The translations under genes were made by a program, and so were the position numbers. 64,000 bases of DNA from Panorpa germanica (lineage: Eukaryota; Arthropoda; Insecta; Mecoptera; Panorpidae). The stretch's first letter is position 1. Each line of letters opens with the position of its first letter. Positions 53,156 to 64,000 of this stretch are shown in pieces. The DNA lies in assembly GCA_963678705.1 (NCBI GenBank), contig OY783205.1:12710001-12774000 (forward strand), written 5' to 3'. Under the pieces are notes generated by a model, which was not told the DNA's origin, did no database searches, and was given only the letters and a program-made list of their open reading frames with translations.

Positions 53156-54158
53156 TCTAATATATAAAATTCTCGTGTCGCGGTGTTTGTTCCTAAACTC
53201 CTCCGAAACGGCTGAACCGATTTTGATAAAATTTTTCGTGCTTATCGGGTAGGTCTGAGAATCGGCCAACATTTATTTTTCATACCCCTAAATGTTAAGG
53301 GTGGTCCACCCTAAAAATTTTTTTTTTATTTTTTGGACAAAATTATTTGTTTTTATTCTTTCATGATTCAGCATTGAAAAATACATTTAATTCTAAGTTT
53401 TCACCCTTATGCGATCAACCCCTGATTTTTAATCGCAATTTTTATATTATTCTGTTCCATCCACAAGATGGCAATCGAATATAATAATTGTAGTATACTA
53501 TAATTTTCATGTATAGTTCTATCAAACAATCAGTTATCCGCGCCAGGTGTCTCCCGTTGTCACTTTTCAACCAGCAAACATCATGGAGTAGGGGTGAGAA
53601 CGAAGCCGGCTTCCTTTCTCTCACTCACTATACAGTTTTCGTCCATTTCTTTTTTGGTTTTATTTGTGTCTCGATCGTAGCAGTGACTGTTATACGTATC
53701 ATTTTAATTTTTCAGTGCAACTCTCAAGTTAATTTTATTCTCAAAGTGAATTTAATGCATGTTCTCGCGTGGGCAAACCATCCAGTTTGTTTGTATTCGC
53801 TAAAGACGGACTGACCAAAAATATTGTACACTCCATTGCGTTGAGAGATTAATCTTTGTTTATTTTTTAATTGCAATAATTAGTAGTAGAAGTATGAATT
53901 ATTTTCGATATATAGATAGCTATCAATAATTGTAATTTAATATATATTTGTTACTTTAATAAAGAATAATTTATTTACTTAAATAAAGTATACTTTAATT
54001 GTCTACAACGCTTCATTCCTCTTTGAATTATAATGACATCCCCACACACTTATAGTGTTAGCTATTTTTTTAAATATTTCTTAAAAAAAAATATTTCCTA
54101 AAAAAATATTTCCTAGAAATAACGTATATGGCAAAACAACGTTTGCCGGGTCAGCTAG
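53156..54158 (+). mobile_element. Non-autonomous Helitron with helicase remnant
   Basis: Starts TCTAATATATAAAATTCTCG after an A. Ends with the hairpin GGCAAAACAACGTTTGCC followed by GGGTCAGCTAG (54148-54158) and then T. Its 5' region contains the 'cggctgaaccgattttgat' text common to insect Helitrons. Only the last part of the helicase remains. The terminal GGGTCAGCTAG is shared with the two larger Helitrons but the hairpin differs, so it is another subfamily. Confidence 0.8.
53763..53852 (+). pseudogene. Last 29 codons of a Helitron helicase
   Basis: The frame reads SRVGKPSSLFVFAKDGLTKN and nine further residues to a stop at 53852, matching the helicase C-terminus at 1964-2776 (SRVGKPSALFVLAPDQKTKN). 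The upstream sequence is frameshifted and degenerate. Confidence 0.7.
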
Positions 54159-54550
54159 TAATATTATAAAATCAACAGTACAAGTGTGCTAATAACAAGT
54201 GGAATCAATAGACACAAGAAATAATTCTACATCTACTGACGGTACTTATTCACCTTTACGTACGTAACATTACGTACGTAAATCATAAGAGATATAGTGC
54301 AATTAGTGTGGAGATAGTAAACATGCAATATTGTCTATTGTTTATTTGCAGAAATATCCATTGTATTGTGCAACAATAGATTCTATTGTAATTATTTAAA
54401 TTGTGTTCACTAGTAATAGGAATCATGATACCAGTGAAGTGTAAAGATTTTAATTTTAAATTAATTTAATTTGTGAATCAAATATCGGTATGTGTGGAGA
54501 GTGAGCGAGCGTCCTGTCAAGGACCGGTTTAATAACAGCCCAGTTACGCT

Positions 54551-55907
54551 TTGGTGATGAGTCATACAAAGGACACATTTTACCGCTTTAGTAAGGCAAG
54601 TAAAATGCAGAAAACTCCGCCGAAGCAAAGCCAAGCGGGAACAAAGGAACAGATGAAACTAGAAAGTCAGTCCGTATATCCAATGACAACTATTATCTCT
54701 CAAGAAGAAAACAATGGTTTAAATACCGAAAAAGAAAAACAGTTATATACTGCACCGAAAAAGGAAAGAGCAGAAAAAACAAAACTACTTATAAAAGTCG
54801 AACAATTCGAAGCGCGGATGCGCAAATTGGAAGAAAAGGAAAGCAGTCGGGCTGATTACAAAACAAGTAGTCAAAGTGAAACCGATAAATATGAGACAGA
54901 TGAAGAAGAACTAAATAGGGAGACCGATTGGATCGTAAAAAAGAGAAAATACAAAAAACGCAAATCAAATACATCACCTTACATCTCTCCTGAAAAAGAT
55001 GTAATCAAAAACCAAGCACAAGCTAAAAACGATACTGAAATTGATCAGCAACGAAATGAGAAACCAATTAGGACAAGTGTTCGTCCGCCACCTTAAATCT
55101 TAAAAAATACAACGGATCAAGAATGCAAGGTAACGGCACTGAATAATAACGCATGGAAAAATAATGCGCCTGATCCCACGCGTACAGAGCGTCAGCGCAT
55201 AAAGTGAATTATGGAAAATTTCAGTGGCACACTTATGAAGACAAGAATGAGATGTTATCTTTTTCATGTGAAAAAGATGACATCAGTGAAGATCTCAAAG
55301 CTAAGGGTCTAAACGTGTTGGATGCAGTAAACATAATTAAAAAAAGTACAAGGATCCAGGAAAATGGTGAAAAAATAACTACAAAGCGAGGACTACCACT
55401 TTTCATGCTTACCTTTGACAACAAAGAAAATATAGAAAAGATTTACGACATTTACTTAACATTATTGTGTGTGTATTGTGTAACATTATTATTATGTGTT
55501 AGGTGTACTGGTAAACACAATACCATGAACTGCATAGTTAGCAAAAATACAACGCCCATATGGGCAACTGTAAAGGAGACCATCCAGCTAGCTACAGAGG
55601 ATGTGTAGTGGCCATAGAACTTCAAAATAGAAGGGACAATCTTTTAAAGCAGAAGCAACAGAGACAACCCAGACATACGCAAGAAAAGGACAATTATCCC
55701 TTTTCTAGCATAAGCAGCGAAATGACAAGAAAACTATATAGCAAAACTGTCAGCGGAGGAAAAGAAAAATCAACAATTGAAGGAATGCTTAACTTGATTT
55801 TAAACAGCATGAATGAACAGCAAATTGTCAACAAACAAATATTTGAAAAAATTCAGAGTTTAGAAACTGAATTGAAAACAATGCGACATAGAAATAGAAA
55901 TGAATAA
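54551..55907 (+). pseudogene. Jockey ORF1 (gag-like), broken
   Basis: A charged coiled-coil N-terminus (54551-55093) ends in a stop. The next piece (55204-55608) has the Jockey gag core: GLPLFMLTFDNKENIEKIYDI, then a zinc knuckle with RCTGKHNTMNC. Coding continues in another frame (55560-55907) with CVVAIELQNRRDNLLKQ and a Gln/Lys tail. ORF1 and ORF2 overlap by a few bases near 55900, as in many Jockey elements. Confidence 0.7.
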
Positions 55908-57775
55908 CGTGGTAACAATAGCAGCCTGGAATGCAAACAGATTACAAGGAGGCATTCATGAACTAGTGCCATTCATGTGCTTACAGAAAATTGATATGTG
56001 CCTTGTGTCGGAAACACATTTTACACGAGAGTCGTATATTAAACTTATTAATTTTAACATATACAAGTCAATTCATCCGGCAAATAAAGCGAGAGGAGGA
56101 GCCGCCATAATAATTCATGAAAGAATTAAACATAACGCTGAAGTAAACTTTGAAACAGAGAAAATGCAAGTGACAATAGTGTCAGTGCATATACAAAACC
56201 AAAGGTATAAAATATCAGCAATATAATATCCACCGAGATATAACATAAAAAAGGAAAACTACGCAAACCTGTTCAAAACATTAGGCAACAAATTTATTAT
56301 TGGTGGAGATCTCAACGCCAAAAATACTTTCTGGGTCTCTCGATTAACCACGACCAAAGGAAAGGAGCTCTACAAAACTGGATGCGAACAAAAGTGCGAC
56401 TTCATATCCACAGGAATGCCAACGTACTGACCAACACACTGTGATAAAATTCCAGACCTGATTGACTTCTTTATTATTAAAGGACTGTCGAGGAACTATA
56501 TGCACATTGTTAGTGATGAAACAATATCGTCGGATCACACTCCGATTATACTCACCGATTATGCACAATAATAATAAAAAGTGCACCCCCAAACCTTACT
56601 AATAATAGAACCGACTGGGAAACATACCGTGAAGATCTTGATCTAAGAATAAACCTACGAACACCGTTAAAAACATCGAAACAACTAGTAGACGACATCG
56701 ACATTTTAGTGAAAGAAATCCAAAACTCGGCGTGGAGAAATAATCCGGTAGTGAAAAGTAAATAAGTAAAGTACCCACAAGAGATAAGAGAACTTGTAAG
56801 CAACAAGCGGAGAACTAGAAGGAAATGGCAAATGATTAGAGCACCACAGGACAAAACCACACTAAATTCATTACCAAACAAGTTAAAGGAGCTGCTGAAA
56901 GAATTCAAGAATGATAACTTCAATTGGTACCTGAGCGGACTCTCTGCAGAAAAAGACACAGAGCAAAAGCCATAAAGAGACCGAAGAATCAGAACCCAAC
57001 TATCAAAAAAAAAAGACGGATCTTGGATGGTTAACAATAAACAAAAGCCGACTTATTCGCTGATCCCTTAGAAATATCCCTTAGAACCACGACAGACAAC
57101 TGAGGAAGAAATCAGATGCAGCAGAAGAATGGACAACCAAAAAATTCTTCCAGTCACTCTTAAGGAACTGAAGAACTTAATAAAGAGCGACTTGAACGCT
57201 AAAAAGGCCCCAGGATTTGATCTTATAACAGGTAAGGTAATAAAGAAACTGCCTGATATAGCATTGAGAAAGCTCCTACACCACTACAATGCAGCTATCA
57301 GACTACTATATATTCCTAGTCAATGGAAAGTAGCTGACGTGATAATGTTACCCAAGCCCGGTAAACCTCTAAACGAGGTTACAAGTTATCGACCAATCTC
57401 ATTATTACCAGTCATCTCAAAAATAATTGAGAAACTATAGCTGAAGAGACTGAAGCCAATATTCTCTGAAAGAAAACTAATCCCTGACCATCAATTTGGA
57501 TTAAGAAGTAAGCACACGACCATTGATCAATCAATCGAAAGAAATTTAACAAAAATTCAAACTTTCTAAAACAAAGTACTACGGAGCATTACAAATGCGC
57601 CCTGGTACATACGGAATAATAATTTACACCGTGCTCTAAAGATGCCCACCGTAGACGAAGAAGTCAGGAAGGCAGCAAGCAAACATCTACTGCGACTGCA
57701 GAACCACCAGAATGAAGAAATTCTGCAGCTGCTTAATAACAGAGAGAATCTGCTTTTATTTGAATAGGACCACGC
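55900..57775 (+). pseudogene. Jockey ORF2 (endonuclease and RT), broken and deleted
   Basis: Starts MNNVVTIAAWNANRLQGG. Endonuclease motifs AAWNAN, SETHF, RGGAAI, GGDLNAK and SSDHTPI are in order despite stops near 56223 and 56428. RT pieces follow: KKAPGFDLITGKVIK, PSQWKVADVIMLPKPGK and SYRPISLLPVISK; then a stop near 57438 and FGLRSKHTTIDQ. From about 57560 it jumps to the C-terminal ITNAPWYIRN..LH and VRKAASKHLLRLQNHQN. The palm with YADD is deleted. Confidence 0.7.
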
Positions 57776-57905
57776 TGGAAGACTTGACTCTGTGATTCTG
57801 CTTTTTTCTTTTTTTGTAATGTATAAAATTTTGCAACTAGTCAGTGGACTAGATATTACTAGATAAGCCACGCTTAGTTGTAATATTCTTTGTTAATAAT
57901 AAAAA

Positions 57906-59534
57906 AAATTATTTGTTATTGTAATAACATTTGATTAATAAATATCTTTGAATTTGTATTTGTCTCTAATATTGACAAATAAAACACATGAAATAAGTAA
58001 ACATGCACTTGTGGTTTTAAGGTTAGGTTCATCACGCCAGAAGTCATTTGTGAATTGTTATAGTTATACTTAGCGCTGTCTCTGTTCCATGTTCGCCGTG
58101 ATATAGTGTCCTTTTTTTACTTATACATCTATTATCGTATTTCCTTACTTCCATATGCCTACGAGTCATTTCTCGAAAAGTTAATCTAGACAAAAAATTG
58201 ACATCTCATTAGAAGAAGTATTTATCCTAATACACTTTTCCACTTCGGAACTTCACCTCACGTTTTCCCCATTTCGTTTGTAAATTGAGATCATTTTCTT
58301 TTCGAAAGTTTTTTGTTAGTTAGCTCTATAGCGGACATACACACCTTTTGACATTGGAAGTGTTTTTTCTTAAAAATTCCTCAAGTACTTTGAAATACAA
58401 GAGTTTAATATATTACGTAGGCCAACTAGGGGATTGTTCTAAAGGTTGCAATTTTTTTCTTGTTACAAAATATAAACAGACTATCGTAAACAAAAGTAAG
58501 TAAGAATAATAAGTTGCCATTTAATATGTTAATACCCTCTCGTTCTACTTCCCAATCTCTCCCTCTCTTGTTGAATTCATTTAGCATTTTAATAATAAAT
58601 GTTTAATTACCGTTTTCTTATCATTTTCTTTTTTTAATGAAGTAAAACTTCTTTGAAATATGACAAATAATAAATTAAGTTTATTTCAACGGACCGGGAA
58701 ATGAGTGGAAATTAGAAAACACTGTTAAATCTGATTTCAAAAGAAGAGAAAAATAATTCTTAATGTATTATGTGAAATATATATCGAATTTCATTTTCTC
58801 TGATTTTTTTAAGGCTCTGATTTTATTTTTGGTCTTGTCCTCTTATTAATATTACTCTGGTTTATTTCACTTCAAATAGTTTATAAACTGCAGTTCACAA
58901 TAGTTTATATACACTTCTTAGTTACCAACGGCTAGCTCGATTTGGCTAGTTTTTCTTTTAAATGATGGTAAACAAGTGTCGTTTGACAGCTGATTGAGAA
59001 ATTGTAAATCAAGCTAACAGTGAACAGGAAAAGTCCGCCATTTTAAGTCACGAATTTACGTTTTTGCTGTACTAAACTTTCAGAATTAGAACAGAAAAGT
59101 TAAAACAATTATGTAAATTTTCGAATTTTTATTCTACAAATGTGTTAAAGCCAGAAAAAAAACTTTGTATGTTTTTTTATGGGATAAATATGGTGTTTAC
59201 ATTTTACCTGATTTAAATTACTGATTTTGTCTCTGGTCTTGTCCCGTTATTAATATTACCCTGGCTATTTTATTGCAAATAGTTTATAAACTGCAGTTCG
59301 GTGCACTTCAAATAGTTTATGTATACAATTGTTTAACGCATAATAAAGTTCTCAGTTGCCAGCTAATCTTCTAAGTTTTAAGAACATAGTTTTAAAAATT
59401 GTGTTGCTCCTTAAAGTGGAAAGTTTTAAAATAGATTACAATTTATAAAAAAGTGATTAAAAGTGCATTTATTATTTTCAAATAATTATTAATAAAAGTT
59501 TAATAACTTAAAATTTGAAAAATTAATTTTTCAG
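57906..59534. other. Upstream region of the Speedy-like gene
   Basis: Contains an imperfect tandem duplication: about 58815-58905 and 59220-59345 share GGTCTTGTCC.. TTATTAATATTAC.CTGG and AATAGTTTATAAACTGCAGTTC. A segment at 59063-59150 recurs downstream of the gene (60726-60820). The first exon of the Speedy-like gene should be here or further left but was not identified. Confidence 0.5.
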
Positions 59535-60358
59535 TGGATCATATTATAAACGAGGTAGGGTCAAAGAAATACAGAGGGGAAAGGACATACCCAATTAAAG
59601 GGCGAATTTCAATAAATAGACCATCAACATCACAAAATAGATTACCCAATATCAACTCCCAAGAACACACGTTTAAATCACCAATGGTTGATGAAGTTAT
59701 TGTCATTGAAGATGATGAAGATCAGCAAATGGAAACTGTATCTATGCAGCCGTGGTACAACACATCATTACTGTATGGCACAGAACAGAACGACGAAGAT
59801 TTAGGTCCACGTAGTGATATATTTATTTCGTACATTCCCGCAATTCTGACATTTCTAGAGGATAGTCCTTTGATCCGGGCTCTTATAATTGACGACGTAT
59901 GTAATGGAATCGCCGACAATTACTTATTGGCGGTAGTTGCTATTTATTTGATTAGAGCTTTTCCACATAAAGACTACAGAGAAACCGACTTTTTTGCGGC
60001 TCTTTACTTGGCACATGAGATGCTAGAAGACCCCGGATGTTTATCCCCCAAATCTTTAATACAATACGTAGAAAAATGCCCAGACTACGTAAATGAGAAG
60101 TCGCTCATGAATGAGAAGTTACATCTTTTTAGGAAGATGAATTATCGGGGGCATGTCTCTAAGTGGATGTGCAACGAAGTATTTAAAATTGTTCCGCAAA
60201 ACTGGGCATGGCAACGTGTTAGGCATAGTTCTCACGGTGTCGCACTGCGCAATATGGTCCCTATAGACTGTACCCAATGTAGTTATACGTTATATATAGA
60301 TAATGTACATCAGGAAGCAGAAGAACAAACCAATGACGTTGTCAGAGTGGACACTTAG
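59535..60358 (+). CDS. Speedy/RINGO-like CDK activator, main exon (5' partial)
   Basis: About 273 codons open from a splice acceptor (TTAATTTTTCAG at 59523-59534) to TAG at 60356. There is no ATG at the frame's start, so the initiator comes from an upstream exon, or translation begins at the ATG at 59684. After a 90-residue low-complexity N-terminus with an acidic VIEDDEDQQ patch comes a Speedy domain: FLEDSPLIRALIIDD, C..IADNYLLAVVAIYLIRAF, TDFFAALYLAHEMLED, and after an insertion FRKMNYRGHVSKWMCNEV, PQNWAWQRVR and IDCTQC. Speedy proteins bind and activate CDK1/2 without cyclin phosphorylation requirements. The domain is uninterrupted, so the gene is probably functional. Confidence 0.75.
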
Positions 60359-60725
60359 CCTTAAAAGTGAAAAAGTTTTAAAAATACATTAAATTCATCT
60401 CTATGGACCATTTATTTAATTATAAATTGTTGATTTTTACAAATTAATTGTTCAATCGATTGTATTATGTAAAGTATTTGTATATTTTTGTAAAAAAATA
60501 ACTTTCGTACTGTCATTACATTGTTTCCTTTGAAATGAACCATCCTATATTTAATCTCTGCAAATTTGTTGTGTTCTAAGATCCTACAGATATTTTACTA
60601 TTTAATCAAGCATTACAAATATTATATAGTATTTTTGAGGCCTCACGGGCTATTGTAAGACACTACAAAGCTTATTATACATGGTAAAAAAAAGAATTTG
60701 AAGAAAACATTGAATTTATTATAAA
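60359..60725. other. 3' flank of the Speedy-like gene
   Basis: Putative 3' UTR, A+T-rich, with no clear AATAAA close to the stop. No second gene is visible. Confidence 0.35.
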
Positions 60726-60840
60726 ACGTTTTTACTGTACTTACTAAACTTTCAGAAATAGAACAGAAAAGTTATAACAATTATGTAAATTTCCGAACTT
60801 TTATTCTGCAAATGGATTAAATTCAGTTAATTAAGTTTAT
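60726..60840 (+). repeat. Direct repeat flanking the Speedy-like gene (right copy)
   Basis: Shares ACTAAACTTTCAGAA, TAGAACAGAAAAGTTA, ACAATTATGTAAATTT and TTTTATTCT with 59063-59150 in the same orientation, roughly 90% alike by eye. It is either a dispersed repeat or a trace of local duplication around the gene. Confidence 0.55.
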
Positions 60841-63229
60841 GAAACGTAACGCGGATCATGTAATGGCTACTTTATGTAAATATGGCTGCGAAATAAAACT
60901 CATTTGATATACATACGTCATGATATACAAACCATCGGATAGCGAAGGGTTGTAAACCTTCTTTACATTTTTCTTAACAGTATTGAAACATTTTAATGGC
61001 TAAAACCTATCGCTGTTAAAATGTTCCTGATTTTAATACAAATTTAATAGACAAATGCGTATTAAAATTAAGAACCGGAAACATAATTCACTACTTAATT
61101 TCAATTTAATGTATAATTTTCTAATTTCTCATAAAAAAAAGAATTTGATATTTTCCCGTTCGGTTGCTTTCCTATTCTCCAACGCGTTATTAGTTCCAAT
61201 TTACATTTTCATTGATCATTACATTTTGTCAAAGGCACAGTTGAAATCAATTTAATTTATTTTCTAAAAAAAAAATTAAAAAAATCGCGAAAGCGATTAT
61301 GAAAGAAACGTGATTGATCTTCGAAGTTGCTTAAATAAAGAGATAATGAACTGATACCGGTACATCAGCTTCTGTCTCGCGATGATTAAACGAGTGGAAA
61401 GACTTGAAAAGCTCTTCACCACAAAGAACTGCTCAAAATTATCTTAAGTGAACAAAACTCTTTCGACTGCATATCAAATACATTGCAAATTCTACTGCGT
61501 GATCAGAACCTTTCAGGAATTCAGTCGCTATGGACCATATTTGTTTCATATAAATATTATAAACTTTTAATCACTTATCTTTATGAATAAAGCGCTGTAA
61601 CCACTTGAAGAGATCTGTAACAAAAACAGCAATGGTTACAAAAAAGAATTATATATATCCTAATAATGATTTTGTATAATTGTCAATTGGTAATTCGGCT
61701 TGCGAGAATGTTACAAACACAATAATTCTGCGATTACAGCACGCAGAAAACTTTTTTCTCAGCAAGTGGGTACGTAAGTTTAAAGAAGAAGATCATCAAA
61801 AACTGTAAAGAAGATTAGAATCTTAGTTAGAGGAGTGTCACGAGGGTAAAGGTTCACTTTAAAATGAATAAATTAAAAGTTTCCAAATGGTTGTATTTTA
61901 ATAATCAATAAATGTTTTCTTAAGGGATGTCTTCTATGTGTTTTTATAACTACATTTAAAAGAAAGTTTCTTTTCTAACACAATGTATAATAGTGTATAA
62001 TTTATTATATAATAATACGTCATGGCGTTAAATTAATAAATATAATCCTAATTTATATTTGATATAGCATACAACATATAGAACTGTGATATTTTTGATC
62101 TGCATTGTTTCATGTGGATATTTTTCGTTAAATCTTTTGTATTTTATTTCAGTGTTTTGACTCATTTGTCGAAATTTCATGCTGTGGGGGCTTTGGCTTT
62201 CACTAATCTACCGCTACTCAGAACAATGTAAGTAACTTAATCATTTTCATTTATATCTCATAAAGACAAACTTAGCGGATACATTTAGACGTAAAAGCTA
62301 CATTATTTAATCTTGCATAAAAAGTTTAATTCACTTTTTTATGTTAAACAAAATCTCAAACACTTTTTACCCTCTTAACTTTCTATAAATACTTTCAATA
62401 TGCTCTGTCAGATGCAAATTTGGTAAAAAATGATTGAGGTTGTTTTCATGTGAAAGATATTTTTCTTTTAGTAACATTTTTGTAGCGAGAGTGGATGTAA
62501 ATCGCGGTTTCAAGGACTACGGGAGCTTATGGTAGACTTACCTATGAGTAGAGCTTTGGGGTGGATTTGAAAGTTTCAAGTTATGTTTATTATACTATCA
62601 TAAGGGCCACTTTAACATATTTTGTGCAAATAAACTAACTTATAAAGTAAAGTTCGTTTTAGTCTGTTTGATATTGGTATGTTTGTATCGTTTACGTTTG
62701 CCCTGGATGGAATCACAAACAGCTTTCGTTCTCTGTAAGTACTTCTGAATTTTCTAATATTTTATAAGCCCTTAAGCCACGTCCTCAAGAAGCGAGTTGT
62801 CTTGAACGATGATGATGATTGATTTGGAACTGGTCAACAAGCTCTGTAATAAAATTTCGTCGAAAGCAGAAATCTGTTCATTCTGTAGACTACAGTTAAG
62901 AGGAATGTTTCCTAAATTTACAAACAAATGTATAACATCTTCTTTTACATGTTTTTGGCAGCTCACGTAAACATATAACAACAATGGTTACAAAACATAT
63001 ATAAACAAATAAATATACTCAATTCAGATTACAGTACAATTGTACTGCATCTGTATTTGTATCGGATGTTTATATGCTTACGCGATTCCTATGGTGGCTC
63101 GAAAACGGCTACATGCATCCACATCCATATGAAAATTAACTATTTCGTAGAGAAAAAAATTCTAAGACTTTTGGCGTCCTCGCATATTACCCAGAATTTC
63201 CTGGAAACCCGTAATTTTGGAAAAACTAA
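60841..63229. other. Right-hand spacer, no secure gene
   Basis: Mostly A+T-rich. Two weak exon-like stretches are discussed in the findings (62153-62227 plus strand; 62961-62772 minus strand). No RNA gene or recognisable element. Confidence 0.35.
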
Positions 63230-63800
63230 AAAAAAAAATTTTACTTTTTGCTTCATATTTATTAATTCGTAAAAGATGATTCGCATGTGTATTACGGTGT
63301 TCAATGTTAACATTTTTTGAAAATTAGAAATTAAAAAATTGGAAAGGGCGTTGAGAAAATTAGGGGCCCGGTAGGGAACTTTGTAGCATGTTCATATTCT
63401 GGATTGTAGAATAATTAGGTATATAATAAATAAAATAAAATTCAAAAATTTTATTTGGGGGCAGTTTTTGCCGAGAGTAAAAATTGTGCTATAGAGTTGA
63501 AATTTTGGATTTAGGCTAGCCTTGGTAACTTATTTACGAATCGAAAAAAAAAATCTCAAATTTTAAAAAAAGTTGGTCAAATAACGGATAAATTGAAAAT
63601 ATTTTTTATTTCGAGTTATATTTTTAGTAAAATTTTTTAGTTAGTTTATATGAAAAATTATTTGTTTTTATATTATGTTTATATAGGACGAGTTAAATAT
63701 TTCAATTTAAAAATGGAATATAAATTGACATGAAATTAAAGCCAAACATAAAGTAGCTGTCGTCGCTTGCGACGGGGGTAAACTCTAGTTTGTGTGAAAA
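63230..63800 (+). repeat. Dispersed repeat, copy 2
   Basis: Same family as 37110-37640. It shares TTCATATTCTGGATTGTAGAATAAT, GGCAGTTTTTGCCGAGAGTAA and CCTTGGTAACTTATTT, and ends near GTCGTCGCTTGCGACGGGGGTAAACTCTAG. Confidence 0.6.
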
Positions 63801-64000
63801 GTATTACAATAATATTTTTTTAAATATAAAATAATAATTATTATTACTTCAGTGAAAATAAAGTACGCCTTGTGAGAAATAACCATATTACCAACCGATT
63901 AGGTCATGAGATTATCCTGAGCTGAATGCACCCGATGCGTTTCTTTTACTTCTATAGACGACCGTATTGTCATAAAGTACTGTACATTACACGATATTGT

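Larger units (their letters stand above)
54490..57905 (+). mobile_element. Decayed Jockey-type non-LTR retrotransposon
   Basis: Order: gag-like ORF1 (54551-55907, broken), ORF2 with an endonuclease (55900-56570), partial RT (57129-57540) and the RT C-terminus (57560-57770), then a short 3' UTR with an A-rich tail near 57900. Several stops, at least one frameshift in ORF1 and a deletion between the RT fingers and the C-terminus are visible. No RNase H domain is present, as expected for Jockey. Confidence 0.75.

Noticed and set aside
53509-53814. 101-codon plus frame
   Set aside because: Out of frame with the real helicase remnant at 53763-53852 inside the Helitron.
1-64000. CRISPR arrays, operons, rRNA or intact tRNA genes
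   Set aside because: Spliced eukaryotic genes and retroelements exclude prokaryotic systems. tRNA-like patches at 1095-1168 and 38110-38195 are degenerate SINE heads, not tRNA genes.

Overview
The window is A+T-rich (roughly 70% by eye) insect nuclear DNA. The evidence is spliced insect-type sugar-transporter genes, an errantivirus-type LTR element with an env frame, mariner, hAT, Helitron, BEL/Pao, I-type and Jockey-type elements, and terminal sequences typical of insect repeats. A beetle is my best guess from the short-N-terminus trehalose-transporter-like paralogs, but the order is not proven. Nothing prokaryotic is present.

Host genes. Two tandem paralogs of a Tret1/MFS-type sugar transporter lie on the minus strand: gene A (7130-15188) and gene B (24369-38878). 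They have the same four-exon structure (52, 178, 220 and about 920 nt of coding sequence, same intron phases), giving 456 and 455 aa. A third host gene on the plus strand (59535-60358) encodes a Speedy/RINGO-type CDK activator. Its reading frame opens at a splice acceptor, so its first exon is unresolved.

Mobile DNA makes up most of the rest. From left to right: a tRNA-derived SINE; an I-type 3' fragment; Helitron copy 1 in a (TA)n tract; a mariner relic ending 7 bp short of gene A's stop codon; a BEL/Pao element with identical LTRs in gene A intron 2; a solo LTR about 200 bp upstream of gene A's start codon; a (TA)n cluster holding a 1.6-kb foldback element and a full-length I-type retrotransposon with two intact ORFs (17710-23449). 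Gene B's 11-kb intron 2 then holds a MITE, an errantivirus-type element (28570-35762) and a hAT MITE. Further right are a second dispersed-repeat/SINE pair, an internally deleted mariner, a non-LTR tail fragment, Helitron copy 2 (7 differences from copy 1 in 2.7 kb), a gypsy-type pol remnant with a BEL-like gag, two small MITEs, a third Helitron, a decayed Jockey element, the Speedy gene and about 3.6 kb with no clear gene.

Best leads for something undescribed are small RNA-like structures in the errantivirus family: a three-fold hairpin array in the LTR transcribed region, and a three-fold hairpin in the 5' leader. Both show paired stem changes, and the LTR array has a two-hairpin counterpart in the solo LTR upstream of gene A. 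Also notable are an apparent spliceosomal intron inside the Helitron protein, an I-type element flanked by (TA)n on both sides, and a recently inserted errantivirus copy with open gag and long env frames around a scrambled pol.
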